Positions 1 through 17,689 of a stretch of DNA of 62,000 bases are shown here, in pieces. Under the pieces are notes generated by a model. That model had not been told where the DNA came from. It saw only the letters and a list, made by a program, of their open reading frames with translations, and ran no database searches. Both the position numbers and the translations under genes were made by a program. Source of the DNA: Glandiceps talaboti (Eukaryota; Hemichordata; Enteropneusta; Spengelidae). The stretch covers positions 18,178,503 through 18,240,502 of the forward strand of contig NC_135551.1 of NCBI RefSeq assembly GCF_964340395.1, written 5' to 3'. The number at the start of each line of letters is the position of its first letter. Position 1 is the first letter of the stretch.

Positions 1-322
1 TACATAACACCTATAGGTTAAAAAAAGAAATGGCAATGAAATAACGTGTGCACATATGTACACACATATACTGGATGCAACAAGAAGTTAGTAGGTTCAC
101 TGCAATGTTTAAACAGGCAATCTGTCAATGAACTTAGCCAAATAATAAACACAAAACAAGAATTCCAGAACAACAAGAATTCTTCATCAGCAAAGAATTT
201 GTTCAAATAATTGGAGTCCAATATTAAACATATAGATATTCTGCTGAATTTCGGACACAACTCCAACTTATATCCAATGATGAAGATGTAGGGAAACTGT
301 CCAATACAAGACAGGATTACGA

Positions 323-353
323 CTGATGAAGGACCTAACGGCCGGTCCGAAAC
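323..353 (+). other. Hammerhead-ribozyme-like core motif, left arm
   Basis: CTGATGA at 323-329, one extra A, then GGACC (331-335) that pairs perfectly with GGTCC (344-348), directly followed by GAAAC (349-353). This order (CUGAUGA, stem II, GAAAC) is the conserved core of hammerhead ribozymes, which are known in Penelope-like retroelements and retrozymes. Against activity: the extra A between CTGATGA and the stem, and no obvious stem III/NUH cleavage site just downstream (GTC follows immediately). It is probably a degenerate or look-alike motif. The mirror copy lies in the right arm. Confidence 0.35.
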
Positions 354-933
354 GTCTTAAAAGAAGGATCAATAAAGTTTCTATCTGGGGACGTCTCGCC
401 AATGCCTTCCTACTATAAACACCCTGATATACCAGGGTCAATAACCTCGACAAACCGGTCATTTGGCTAACTGACCCTCAAACCAATATTATTATACCAT
501 ACCAAATACATATATTCAAGTATTTATCAACCGTGGAAAAGGTCTCCACACATTTTCAAAATTGATCGAACGACCTACGGTGCCACGTTATTGAATTTTA
601 AATTTCAAAACCGTATAAATCTGATTTACCCTTAATGAAGAAAATTCTAAACTAAAGTTGTGAATTTTACCAAATATCAGATGGTAAATACTATTTTCTT
701 CAATTTCAAATCCATTATTGATTCATTTTGCCGATATATAATGAAAGAATATTCTTCGCTGTTTTAATGCACTCGAGTTTTTTTAAAAGAAACGAAAAAC
801 GCAATCAAATCATACAAACCGGTTACCGTGTCAAACACTCTATAGTACATTTGCTTAGTACATCAAAATTATAAGATTCGTGTCTGAACAATTCAAAAAT
901 TGAAAAATAACAAACAATAAAAAATCATAATTT

Positions 934-1398
934 CATAATTACGACAATCAAAAAGTCGTCATTACGACAATCAAATAGTCGTAATTACGAGAATCGAAAA
1001 GTCGTAATTACGAGAATCGAAAAGTCGTAATTACGAGAATCAAAAAGTCGTAATTACGAGAATCAAAAAGTCGTAATTACGAGAATCGAAAAGTCGTAAT
1101 TACGAGAATCAAAAAGTTGTAATTACGAGAATCGAAAAGTCGTAATTACGAGAATCGAAAAGTCGTAATTACGAGAATCAAAAAGTCGTAATTACGAGAA
1201 TCGAAAAGTCGTAATTACGAGAATCAAAAAGTCGTAATTACGAGAATCGAAAAGTCGTAATTACGAGAATCAGAAAGTCGTAATAACGAGAATCGAAAAG
1301 TCGTAATTACGAGAATCGAAAAGTCGTAATTACGAGAATCGAAAAGTCGTAATTACGAGAATCAAAAAGTTTAGAACGATTCTCGTAATTACGACTCG
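934..1398. repeat. Palindromic short satellite, block A
   Basis: About twenty head-to-tail copies of a ~23-bp unit of the form AGTCGTAATTACGAGAATC(A/G)AA. Each unit contains the perfect 12-bp palindrome TCGTAATTACGA. The first units vary (CATAATTACGACAATC). Adjacent units differ mainly at one A/G position. The block lies inside the left arm of the foldback. Confidence 0.9.
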
Positions 1399-1896
1399 GA
1401 GAATTAAACCTGTGATTATTATGAAAATCTAAAACATGTATATATTAGTAAAGTTCATGTTCGTATAAAACATGTGGCGTCTAACGATGTTTTATCACCA
1501 TGAATGGCAGCATGTGACCTATTTTTGATCAGCAAGGCGCAAGCTCCAAATACGTGTTATGCACTTCGTTGAAAGCGCTTAGAATGTAGTACTATATAAG
1601 GGTAAAGTTACTTGATGGAGGGGGGGGGGGCAAAGAAAATGGCATAAAACAAGTTACTTTCCGAATTTTAAGGCTGTGACTATTTTGATGTGATTGCTTA
1701 TATTTTCCATGTTACCTCTAACTCCATTCCTCCGCAGCAAACCAAAAACAAAACAATACTACATATTTGATAATGAGAGGGCCCCCTTCTAAATATGGAC
1801 CTTGGGAATCCCAAAACTCAAATGGTTCACTCCTAAATTCCGCGCTCAGTGTGATAACTGACTTGCTACTAACTGTTGTTGGCTTACCACATGTAT

Positions 1897-2166
1897 CATC
1901 AAAAAGTCGTAATTACGAGAATCAAAAAGTCGTAATTACGAGAATCAAAAAGTCGTAATTACGAGAATTGAAAAGTCGTAATTACGAGAATCGAAAAGTC
2001 GTAATTACGAGAATCGAAAAGTCGTAATTACGAGAATTGAAAACTCGTAATTACGAGAAAAAAAGTCGTAATTACGAGAATTGAAAACTCGTAATTACGA
2101 GAAAAAGTCGTAATTACGAGAAAAAAGTCGTAATTACGAGAATTGAAATCTCGTAATTACGAGATT
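1897..2166. repeat. Palindromic short satellite, block B (spacer)
   Basis: Same unit as block A and same orientation, with shortened variants toward the right end (AAAAAGTCGTAATTACGAG without the ATC spacer). It ends in a tail, ACTTGGCACTAATACG, that is repeated after block D. This suggests blocks B and D share an ancestral right boundary. Confidence 0.9.
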
Positions 2167-2266
2167 TTAAATTTTATTTTTTTCCTTACAACTTGGCACT
2201 AATACGCTTCCGTATGTTTTAGATTTTCATAATAATCACAGGTTTAATTTAAATCGTTCTAAAAGA

Positions 2267-2535
2267 TTCTCGTAATTACGACTTTTTGATTCTCGTAATT
2301 ACGACTTTTCGATTCTCGTAATTACGACTTTTCGATTCTCGTAATTACGACTTTTCGATTCTCGTAATTACGACTTTTTGATTCTCGTAATTACGACTTT
2401 TCTATTCTCGTATTTACGACTTTTCGATTCTCGTAATTACGACTTTTTGATTCTCGTAATTACGACTTTTCCATTCTCATATTTACGACTTTACGATTCT
2501 CGTAATTACGACTTTTTGATTGTCGTAATTATGAA
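2267..2535. repeat. Palindromic short satellite, block C (inverted)
   Basis: About eleven copies of the same unit in the opposite orientation (GATTCTCGTAATTACGAC). It forms part of the right arm of the foldback and pairs with block A. It has fewer copies than block A, so the arms have changed in length since they formed. Confidence 0.9.
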
Positions 2536-3109
2536 ATTATGATTTTTTTATTGTTTGTTATTTTTCAATTTTTGAATTGTTCAGACACGAATCTTATGAT
2601 TTTGATGTACTAAGCAGATGTACTATAGAGTGTTTGACACGGTAACCGGTTTGTATGATTTGATTGCGTTTTTCGTTTCTTTAAAAAAAACTCGAGTGCA
2701 TTAAAACAGCGAAGAATATTCTTTCATTACATGTCGGCAAAATGAATCAATAATGGATTTGAAATTGAAGAAAATAGTATTTACCATCTGATATTTGGTA
2801 AAATTCACAACTTTAGTTTAGAATTTTCTTCATTAAGGTAAATCAGATTTATACGGTTTTGAAATTTAAAATTCAATAACGTGGCACCGTAGGTCGTTCG
2901 ATCAAGTTTGAAAATGTGTGGAGACCTTTTCCACGGTTGATAAATACTTGAATATATGTATTTGGTATGGTATAATAATATTGGTTTGAGGGTCAGTTAG
3001 CCAAGTGACCGGTTTGTCGAGGTTATTGACCCTGGTATATCAGGGTGTTAGTAGGAAGGCATTGGCGAGACGTCCCCAGATAGAAACTTTATTGATCCTT
3101 CTTTTAAGA

Positions 3110-3142
3110 CGTTTCGGACCGGCCGTTAGGTCCTTCATCAGT
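3110..3142 (-). other. Hammerhead-like core motif, right arm copy
   Basis: Reverse-complement copy of the CTGATGA / GGACC-GGTCC / GAAAC motif of the left arm, on the minus strand and reading toward the centre of the foldback. It shares the extra A after CTGATGA. Its identity with the left copy reflects the inverted repeat and is not independent evidence of function. Confidence 0.35.
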
Positions 3143-3605
3143 CGTAATCCTGTCTTGTATTGGACAGTTTCCCTACATCTTCATCATTGGATATAAGTTG
3201 GAGTTGTGTCCGAATTTCAGAAGAATATCTATATGTTTAATATTGGACTCCATTATTTGAACAAATTCTTTGCTCATGATGAAGAATTCTTGTTGTTCTG
3301 GAATTCTTGTTTTGTGTTTATTATTTGGCTAAGTTCATTGACAGATTGCCTGTTTAAACATTGCAGTGAACCTACTAACTTCTTGTTGCATCCAGTATAT
3401 GTGTGTACATATGTGAACACGTTATTTCATTGCCATTTCTTTTTTTAACCTATAGGTGTTATGTAATTTCACTGCTGGACTTACATTAGAGTGTTCAGTT
3501 CACCATAAAGTACTTACTACCCGATGATCGGGTGTTGTTGAGAACTCAGCTGTTGCTTATAACATGAACTTAAAATGGCAGTGTGATTTTTCCAGTTAGA
3601 TATCA

Positions 3606-3957
3606 ACTTACCGGAGAATTGTGACGTAATTACGAGAATAGAAATGTCTTTACGATTCTCGTAATTACGAGATTCAAAAAGTCGTAATTACGAGAATCGA
3701 AAAGTCGTAATTACGAGAATTGAAAAGTCGTAATTACGAGAAAAAAGTCGTAATTACGAGAATTGAAAAGTCGTAATTACGAGAATTGAAAACTCGTAAT
3801 TACGAGAAAAAAGTCGTAATTACGAGAAAAAAGTCGTAATTACGAGAATTGAAATCTCGTAATTACGAGAAAAAAGTCGTAATTACGAGAATTGAAATCT
3901 CGTAATTACGAGATTTTAAATTTTATTTTTTCCTTACAACTTGGCACTAATACGCTT
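3606..3957. repeat. Palindromic short satellite, block D, outside the foldback
   Basis: A further array of the TCGTAATTACGA unit with short variants, beyond the right arm. It ends in the same tail (ACTTGGCACTAATACG, 3935-3957) as block B, so tail plus satellite behaves as one unit that has been copied. 3466-3605 is unique sequence with nothing I recognise. Confidence 0.85.
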
Positions 3958-4039
3958 CCGTAAAAAACAGATACTATCACACGTCAATTAACAGTTTTGA
4001 GATCTGATATAATGTTTGAGCGATCAATTTCGAAGGTAA

Positions 4040-4975
4040 TAAGAACGTGTATTTGACGCCAAAACACGAGTGTGAAGCTATCATCATATTCATATTCATC
4101 TTCACTTTCAAAAGTTGACCTCCACGCTCAATGTGAATATATGATGATAGCGTCACACGTTCATCATCAGTAAGATTCGAAGTCTTCCGAATGGGTACGA
4201 GCACGCGTTCGGCAAATCACATATCCTTAATTGACATGTTGAAATCATGTGATTGTAATTACTTTCCCTTGATTTGCGTGGATTTTCATGCTCTCTTTTT
4301 ATTTTTGCCAGAGTATCAAAGTATTGTCATATAAAAAACTAATTTGGATGTTTATGCCTTTCCCATATCTTTGAAAATGAAATATCAGTATATCATATGG
4401 GTGTACAAAACACCTATATGAGTAATGTAATAAAATACGGCCTGGATGGGTGTATTTTGAATCCGTGACATCAAGTGACAAGGTGGTATCACTTGGCCAC
4501 TTAGTGTCATGGATTTTTTTGATTTCCTGCAGTGCCACTATCTTTGAAACCCTACTTATTAACACTTAACACTTACACTGGTGAAATTTACACAAATTGT
4601 CAAAATAGTGAGACCACAATTATCACAATGTATGTAGTTCCCTTGATAGGGGAGGAGCAACGCAATTGATTGTAAAAAATATGGTCCATGACAACAATAG
4701 TTCATGGAGCAAATTGGATACTCTGACAAAAATAAAAAGAGAGCATGCAAATCCACGCAAGTCTAATGAAAATTAATTACAATCACATGATTTCAACCTG
4801 TCAATGAAGGATATGTGATTTGCCGAATGCGTGTTCGTACCCATTTGGGAGACTTCGAATCTGATGATGAACATGTGAAGCTATCATCATATTCACATTG
4901 AGCGTAGAGGTCAACTTTTGAACGTGAAGATGAATATGATGGTATCTTCACACTCGTCGCCGAAACACGTCGTAA
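4040..4975. mobile_element. Foldback / MITE-like element with ~260-bp inverted arms
   Basis: The left arm (~4040-4317) and right arm (4717-~4975) are reverse complements with scattered mismatches. Shared blocks include AATCACATGATTTCAAC, GGATATGTGATTTGCCGAA, GAGGTCAACTTTTGAA and CTTCACACTCG. The 400-bp spacer has no recognisable gene. The short reading frames inside are reflections of the repeats. No transposase, so it is non-autonomous. The superfamily cannot be assigned because clean terminal bases and target duplications are not visible. Confidence 0.7.
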
Positions 4976-5059
4976 TGGATGTCAAAGGTCACGCCTCGTA
5001 CTCGTGACAGGCGCCGGGTACGAGCACGACGTGCTCTGCACCGGCGCCTGTCAGCAGAC

Positions 5060-8000
5060 TCGGCAAAAAAAAAAAGTTGGGAAGGAAAAAAAAAAAGTTG
5101 AAAAATATTTTTTTTTAATAATTTAAAAAAATAAATAAAAAACTTTTTAAAAAAAATATTTTGACTTTCAATTATATATAATCCTTAAAAAATACTGGTT
5201 TGACGAAAAGTAAAACAATATTCTCAAATAAATGCAAACTTATTTCAATTAAAATAATGTGAACATGGAATAAAAGTACATAAACTGTTAAAATTAGTTT
5301 GTAAGTACGAAAAATATAAAATACTATAGCAAAAATAAAAAAAAACTTTTGGCCTGAACGGCTTCCCATACATGTCACGTCAATTCTATTTAGGGAAAGA
5401 ATTCTAAAATTTCCGGGTACTTTAATATGTTAAAAAGATCACTCAATTTCGAAAGTTTAAGCCATCGCGAACACTTTCATGTGTGACAAGGTTGTGTTAA
5501 AAGCTGTTTCGACGACAAGTAAGTACTTCTGTTCCATATTCATGTTTGAGTTAATTTCTTGTCATTCATTAGGCCATGTGACGAAACACTTCGGTACAGC
5601 TAGCTGTGTGGCGCTGATGTTGTGCACAAGACCCCATTTATTCCATTTTAGACTAACATATCTATAAAATAATAATAATAAAGCCCACTACACTGCGTCT
5701 CAGTGCTCTTAATAATACTCAAAAAGGAAGAAAAATGGATAAAATGACAACAATTAAGAATTTACGTTGTTAAAAACGAAAAAGTAAACGAGGCTAAAAT
5801 AACCCTATTCTAGATCAACTTGAAGTTCGATAGATTTTGTTCTAGTTCATACCACGACATCTGCTGGATATACACACTTTATAAAGGTACAGTACTAGTG
5901 TCCTAAGGTTCCATCAATTTAATGCTTTGTTTGCAGTCCTTGAATTTCCCAAAAAACTAGCTAGCAGACAGGGAAAAACACACAGAAAGAAACGCAATGC
6001 TAGCAAGACATGTAAGACTCACTTTTCTGTTGATTCGGTTTTTGTTTTCACCTAAATCAACTACACTGGTGAAATATAGATGTCAAAGTCAAAAGTTGTA
6101 TTGTCTTAAACAACTATTTAGAAATATGTGTAGTTATTCTCAAGATATTTGTGCGGTCTTTCCATATACAATAGTATAAAATACCACCGTCCGCGGAAAT
6201 TTTGAGAAAAACGAAATTTGTTTTTTCCTCTAAGTTTACCGACAAACCTACCTACACGCGGACGGCAAACAAAGAATTTAATTGATGAGCCCTCGTGAAA
6301 ACCTATACTCTATCTTCGACGACACCCCAAAAGCATATAACGTCCTTTATAATGAATGCTCCTCCCCCGGACTTCCCCCGAAACTAACCAGCTAGAGAGG
6401 GTCAGGACAGAAATGTTATTCATGTTATGTTTGTAGAATTACATCTCTACAAACCAAAATTTCACATCTAACTACTGGGATCCTTTCAACCAATCCCATG
6501 TGCAGAACAGACTCACTGACGATTGACAAAAAACTGAATTTGATTTTGATATATATACTTTTTAAAAAAAATATTGGAATTCGAGAAATAATTTTAAAAG
6601 TATCAGGTTTATTTTGGCAAATACCTAAACACTATTGATTCAGACATCGAGTACATCAAAACAAATACAAATTCAACTCAAAATATCTAGTAGCATTTTT
6701 AGCAACGAAAAACTATCAGGAACATTTCGGCGACGTCGCTCTTTCGGAAAAAGGCGACTTAGTCTGATTGTTCTTCACGGGTTGGATCTATGGTTTGTTT
6801 TATTATGTCTACTACTGATGAACAATACAATGTACCAGGTACTAAATAGTTAGGGTCTAGAAAAATTAGATTTGGTCGACAATTATACAAATTTCTTGGA
6901 AAGAATTTCTGAATGACAGAAGGAAGCAATATTTTCACTATAGTCGATTTTCCGGTTCCACGCATTGAGTGAGACGACGTCGCTGATGTTGTTATGTGTC
7001 GGGTCGTTTCTCTTCTGATGTAATTTTTTCCCTTCTGATTTGATTTGATTTGAAATAACATTTTCACCATGAAGTGATTGATAGGCATGTTCATTGACAA
7101 GCATATTTAACTGTGAGTGATTTCATTAAACAAAGCCATCAATGATAAATATGAATTCAACTGGTAAACCAATTGAACAGTCAGGTGATAACCATCCACC
7201 TGAGTAGCGCGTGCATCCCCCCCCCCTTCCCACTCCCCATACCGTCATACGTGTACAGAAAACATATCGCTGTATGGGGAGACACACGATGCATCTTGCT
7301 AAACATCAACAGTTCTATCGAATCAAGTATACCAATACACACGACAGTAATAATTCAAAAACAATGTTAAAATAGAAATTCATTTTTCATTTTAGATGGT
7401 TCTGAAATAGAATGGTGTGGACACTGTCTATCAGACATGTACTACTAGTAATATCAAAAGTACGTCAACATGTTACACTCCACTCCACTCGTCTGATTAA
7501 GAAACAATTTCATATTGACTAATAAGAGTCAACATAATTACATCATTCTTGTTGTCATTATCTCATATTGGTGGATTATTGAAAGCTCCACATTGAGTTG
7601 TTCTGGTGTACATGGCAAACTTGTAGCTATTCACCTGCACAGATGAGTTTTCATCATAATACTATACATATTATTAATTGTTATTGCAAAAAAAAAATAG
7701 CCCACAGTTTATATCGATTCACTTGCATGTATACTTAACACAGATAGCGAACTAAGAGTATATATACATTAAACGTGTTGACTGTTTGTGCAAGTTAATG
7801 TAATGTCCATTAAAACATGTGTCATTGAAGCTGCATTAGCTTTGGGTGTGTTTTTTTAAAGTTTCGCTAGATAAAATTACTTACTTGTAATATTGTACTC
7901 CCTGATCACAGTATTGTATCACCTGAGGGTAAATGTAGTCTGTGTAGCTCTATACATAATGTACAACTAATGAAATTAAATTGAATTTTGGATGTGCATC

Positions 8001-9700
8001 TAAAATGGTGGTTACGATTTCAACCTGTTACTGTACTACTTATGGATAAGATTGATCATTGATTAAGATGTACGATGCCTAATTATTGATTTTTTAAAAA
8101 GTGAATATATTGTTGCCTGATCGATGATCTAGAAATGATACAGATTCAAAACCAAGCTTTTACTTTTTTACAAGATTTAGACTTGTCACTGCACTACCTA
8201 TGGATACTATTGACTATTAATTAACAGATACAATTTTTTTGTAAGTAATTAATTATTATTTTAGTGAATATGTCGTTCGTTACTTGATGAAAAATAAATG
8301 TCCCAGTTGCAGTTAGTGTAGGTTTAATTAATGCATATTCATGCTAACATACCTATTTCAAATCTTGGTCCTGGTATTTAGCAACGCTCTTTTCATTGTG
8401 AGAGATAGCTCCTTGGTACGTCAAGAGTTGGAGCTTTATACATGCCTGCATTGGCTATTTAATTTACTTCTCACAGGTAAAGAAGTCAAGTAGCAATGGG
8501 TTGTGTTTATGGGCTTTTTACTAACTTACTTGATTAAAACTAGACTGGTGTATCAACGTTAATGTGGATGCATTCCTTCTATAACATTACAATTGTCTTC
8601 TAGTAGCATTTTTAAAACATATATTTCCTCGCCATGTTTTAATACGTATAGTAAATTACGTCATCCGCTAGTTCATATGTGATATCTCAATACCCGGTCT
8701 GAGTTCAGGTGAATGCAAGTGATTATACTTCAGTATTAAAGTAAATACGGTGAGTGCCTTTTAAGTCTATCGCACAAAGTACACCTAAAACGTATGAAGT
8801 CAGCTTGTTCCAATATTTTATCGAACAGATTACATTCAGTTGACAACTGGTTAGGCAGTGGATGGGTTTTCTATTTTAGTGAATTTTTTTCCCAAGTCTA
8901 TTTTAGTGACATTGTAACATTTCAGGGTAGTCAAACAATAAATATGGAGCATAGACAGCAATGCCCCATGTGATATTTTCACTCACTACCCGCATTTCAA
9001 TCGTCAGTTGCTTAGTAAACCTGTTTTTGTCGATGTTGTATTAATGTAAATGTGCGCACATAGTGTACTGTATGATACCCTAGGCTGGTAATTCCTATAT
9101 TTGTACACCCTAGGGCCATAGAGAAATATCCGCCCAAACCTCAAGGGCTAACATAATTGTTTTGAACGTTATATTTATATTGCTTATTCTCAAAACATTT
9201 AAATATCAAATTTTGAGTCTAAGGTTGTGCAACAATGGTAGGAATATAGCAGAAATGGCCAGAATGTCAACGACAATTCTCTTGTGATACCTCATAAAAC
9301 ATCTCTTTACAGTTGATTGATATTTGTTACCTGTCGAAGTGGGTTACTAGTATATCTACTAAATGATAAATGTACAGGACTGCACACAGTGTACAGTTAA
9401 TGTCTGCTTTATGGCTATTATTTATTAACATAAGTTGTTGAATGTATGCATCGTATATATACTGAAAGAAGCTAATGTAACAACAGTGGTTTTTTAGTCC
9501 CAACGAAGGGGGGGGGGGGGGGCTAGTAGAATGGGTTCCGTTCGATCTGTGCGTCTGCAATCCATCATTTTTCAGATATACACATATTTAATTTCATTCA
9601 AACCTGGGTCAAATGTGACATATCTTGTGAGACATATGAACATCACTTTCTTTCGCAGCATATGTATATTTGTTAGATAAACATATTTTTACTGCCCAAC
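5060..9700. other. Intergenic region without recognised genes
   Basis: A- and T-rich low-complexity sequence (5060-5160), several C or G runs (7216-7227, 9509-9522), and no reading frame longer than about 115 codons. None shows a domain, codon bias or a splice chain that I could defend. It contains one member of a dispersed repeat (5283-5372, also at 12178-12263). Promoter elements for the downstream lectin gene may lie at the right side, but I cannot point to one. Confidence 0.6.
5283..5372. repeat. Dispersed repeat, copy 1
   Basis: Shares an ordered series of words with 12178-12263: GTTAAAATTA(G/A)TTTGTAA, then AAAATA(C/T)TA, then ACTTTTGGCCT(G/T)AACGGCTT. This looks like the end of an interspersed element. 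No target duplication or coding capacity is visible. Confidence 0.5.
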
Positions 9701-9714
9701 TCAAAGAAATATTG

Positions 9715-10345
9715 AACACATAGACTCAATTCAAGTGTCTACCACATATTATCAGGTACAAGCTTTCTTTTAAGACATTGGCCCTTGAGCTATTTCTTGC
9801 ATATGTGTCACAGACACTTTGTAGTATTGAAATGATATCAATTTCTTTTAAATTATGTACACAGGTTATATAGAAGAAGATGCCATGCATTACTTTTAGT
9901 GTTCATATAACAGTGTTTAATGAATGTTAGCCATATTTGTAGTAAAAAATCATGACTTACAGAATACCTCAAAAACTGTACTACACATAGACGCCACATT
10001 CAAGTGTCTAACTCCATATCCTAAGGTGTAAGCTTTCTTGTAAGACATTGACGGATAACCTTAACCTAGCCCTTCCGGATCAATTATCTACATCATATTG
10101 CAGACACTTTAGGGTGTGATCAATATTTTATAAGATCTTCTAATAAGGTTACAAGGAACAAGGAAGACACACACTAAATTTGGTGTTCAAATAACCTTTT
10201 TTTTACTGAAAAACAGCCATATTTGGTGTAAAAAATCAACAATTTGTTTAACAGCTCTAGAATCATGAGACAGCGATTTCATTCAAGTGTCTACTACTAT
10301 AATATAAGATTCCATTCAAGTGTCTACTACTATACTATAAGATCT
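9715..10345. repeat. Degenerate tandem duplication of ~285 bp
   Basis: Segments ~9715-9955 and ~10000-10240 align in order: ATTCAAGTGTCTA, AAGCTTTCTT(T/G)TAAGACATTG, CAGACACTTT, TTAGTGTTCA against TTTGGTGTTCA, and AGCCATATTTG(T/G)(A/T)GTAAAAAATCA. Partial third copies (TTCATTCAAGTGTCTACTAC) occur at ~10277-10345. Non-coding; origin unknown. Confidence 0.65.
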
Positions 10346-10778
10346 TACCTTTCTGATGATATAACCTTTAATTTCTGTTAGTATTTTGACTCTGAACTTT
10401 ACCTTCTGAGTCAAAATGTAACAAATCATGACTAACACAGAAAAGAAGTAAAAAGCTTGTACTTGAGGGTTCTGTTTTCTATGAAGATATGGCAAATTGC
10501 ACTCTTCTTACCGGCCCATCAAGGCTTCTATTACAGTCTGTTTACTCACAAAATGACTGAAGGTGGAATTTGAATCGTAAAATGAAGGGGCAATAACCGT
10601 ATTAGAAATAGAGTTGGGTTGAAGCATTATCGTGAAAAAGAAAGTGGTCAGTCTAGTGGCTGTTTGCTTTACGTAATCCATTTCAAACTTTAGTTTGATA
10701 TTCTAAATGGTTTCTCCAAATTTAATAACTTTAACAAAAATTATCTTTACAGATAACGTGAGATTCCTTCTGAGGAAA

Positions 10779-16270
<5,492 letters not shown>

Positions 16271-16642
16271 GTATGGTCATATTGTTTATGTTTGCACAAG
16301 GCATTGGAACACTACTTTGTCTTTTGGGGAAATCCAGTCCAAGTCACCCTTGCGCCAGGTTTGAATGAAATTATATATTGCATGTGTCAATGTTGGAGAA
16401 ATGATGTATCATGGACGGAACCCATTGCATGTTTCCCAGTTTGGGAGGGACAAGGGTATAAATCAACCATTACATCCTAAATTAGGTTCTTCTTGCTTTG
16501 ACAAAAACACCATACATCTACTTCCTTACTCCACAGGTAGAACATAGAGGGAGCCAACACTATCCTAACAGTTGGCAATCGAGAAGCATATTCCTGCTCA
16601 AATTGCTGATACTGTACTTTTCATGAGAAATGATGATAAAGT

Positions 16643-16648
16643 AATAAA
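16643..16648 (+). promoter_or_regulatory. Candidate polyadenylation signal of the lectin gene
   Basis: AATAAA 373 nt after the stop codon, the first perfect hexamer downstream. Assignment is by position only. Confidence 0.45.
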
Positions 16649-16999
16649 AATATCTTAGCATAACTTGATGCAATGATATAACGCTGTATCTTTATTGTGT
16701 TTATGTGCATACTACCCTTTCTATCATTTTTACATCTGATTTCATTAAAATGTAAATATGACTTAAGTGTCTCTCATATTTCAAGAATTTTCATTGAGAA
16801 TTATAAGCTTATAAATCTTTCTTATCTCAACTGTCACTCTCATAAATAAATATCTTCACCGAATTTCAAAATGTGGAGAAAATGAATTCTGATTGGCCAT
16901 TGAGATGACTATGAATTAAGCCAGTTTGGAGGCCATTCAATTTATTGCTCCTCTATTATAAAATTAAAAGTGTGCTATAACATAAACACAATCACATAC

Positions 17000-17375
17000 T
17001 TTCTGGAGAAATCCATTCAGGTTTTGGGACTATGTGACAGGGCTAAGTTGCATGCTCTGTATCATGTTGCTGCAAAACTGTCAAGGCTTTCCCAGTCATT
17101 CCACTCAGAGTTATCCAGGCCTGGAAAACACAGCATCTCTGGGCCGTGTGAGTACTCATCCTCGATTGCTCGAGTCATTACACCAGGAGTCCCACAAATA
17201 CAACATACTCATCTTGTGATTGAGACAAGACTGAATAATACAGCCTACCCATCGAATGTAGAACTCTCACCAGGTGTTTGGGTGGGTCACAGAAAAATCC
17301 AGTCTTCAGTGATATAAATCCATGACCTTCCAACTACTAATCCTGTGTTTTAACCACTGCACCACAGGGAGCTGC
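17000..17375 (-). repeat. tRNA-derived SINE
   Basis: Read on the minus strand from ~17375: GCTCCCTGTGGTGCAGTGG, then a tRNA-like stretch and GGTCATGGATTTATATC. The A box (plus positions 17354-17364, TGGTGCAGTGG on the minus strand) fits the RNA polymerase III consensus at every position. The B box is imperfect. A ~300-bp body follows to about 17000. The 115-codon plus-strand frame across this region is a by-product. Confidence 0.55.
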
Positions 17376-17689
17376 TTTATATTCACCAATATTTATGTAA
17401 TATATATTCTCAAGGAGGTTGTTTAGTATACTAGTATCTGCGTAAAAGGTACCTGCAGATTGTTCAGTCCATCATTAATCTTTCTTGCAAGCCAGAGCAT
17501 GCCATGTGTTTGTTGTGATAAATGATCATGCGGTGACATTGCTGTATAGACACAAAAAAAACAATTGTTTACAAGTACACATATGACTATGCCGTACTGT
17601 ATTGTGAATTTAATGATATATATGGCCACCACTTGGTCAAATTTGATATTAGGATGCAAAAGTATGTGAATGACACATACACACACATA

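Larger units (their letters stand above)
1..3465. mobile_element. Large foldback (inverted-repeat) element, left end cut by the window
   Basis: Bases 1-~1440 are the reverse complement, with small differences, of ~2213-3465. Base 1 pairs with base 3465 (TACATAACACC against GGTGTTATGTA), so the left arm probably continues outside the window. The arms hold unique sequence (1-930 and 2535-3465), then oppositely oriented satellite blocks, then a short unique stretch around AATAATCACAGG. The spacer (~1445-2210) holds about 450 bp of unremarkable sequence and one more satellite block. Reading frames of 63-82 codons in the arms occur as mirror copies, match no family I know, and are best seen as by-products. 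There is no transposase. I infer a non-autonomous foldback transposon or an inverted pair of retroelement remnants. Target-site duplications cannot be checked because the left end is missing. Confidence 0.75.

Noticed and set aside
3005-3196. Repeated 63-64-codon frame in both arms of the first foldback
   Set aside because: It occurs only as part of the inverted repeat, shows no family resemblance and has an in-frame difference between the copies; not evidence of a gene.
6759-7104. Minus-strand 113-codon frame with GTGKST, resembling a nucleotide-binding P-loop
   Set aside because: The spacing of glycines does not fit GxxxxGK(S/T), no other NTPase motif follows, and an equally long overlapping frame exists; most likely chance.
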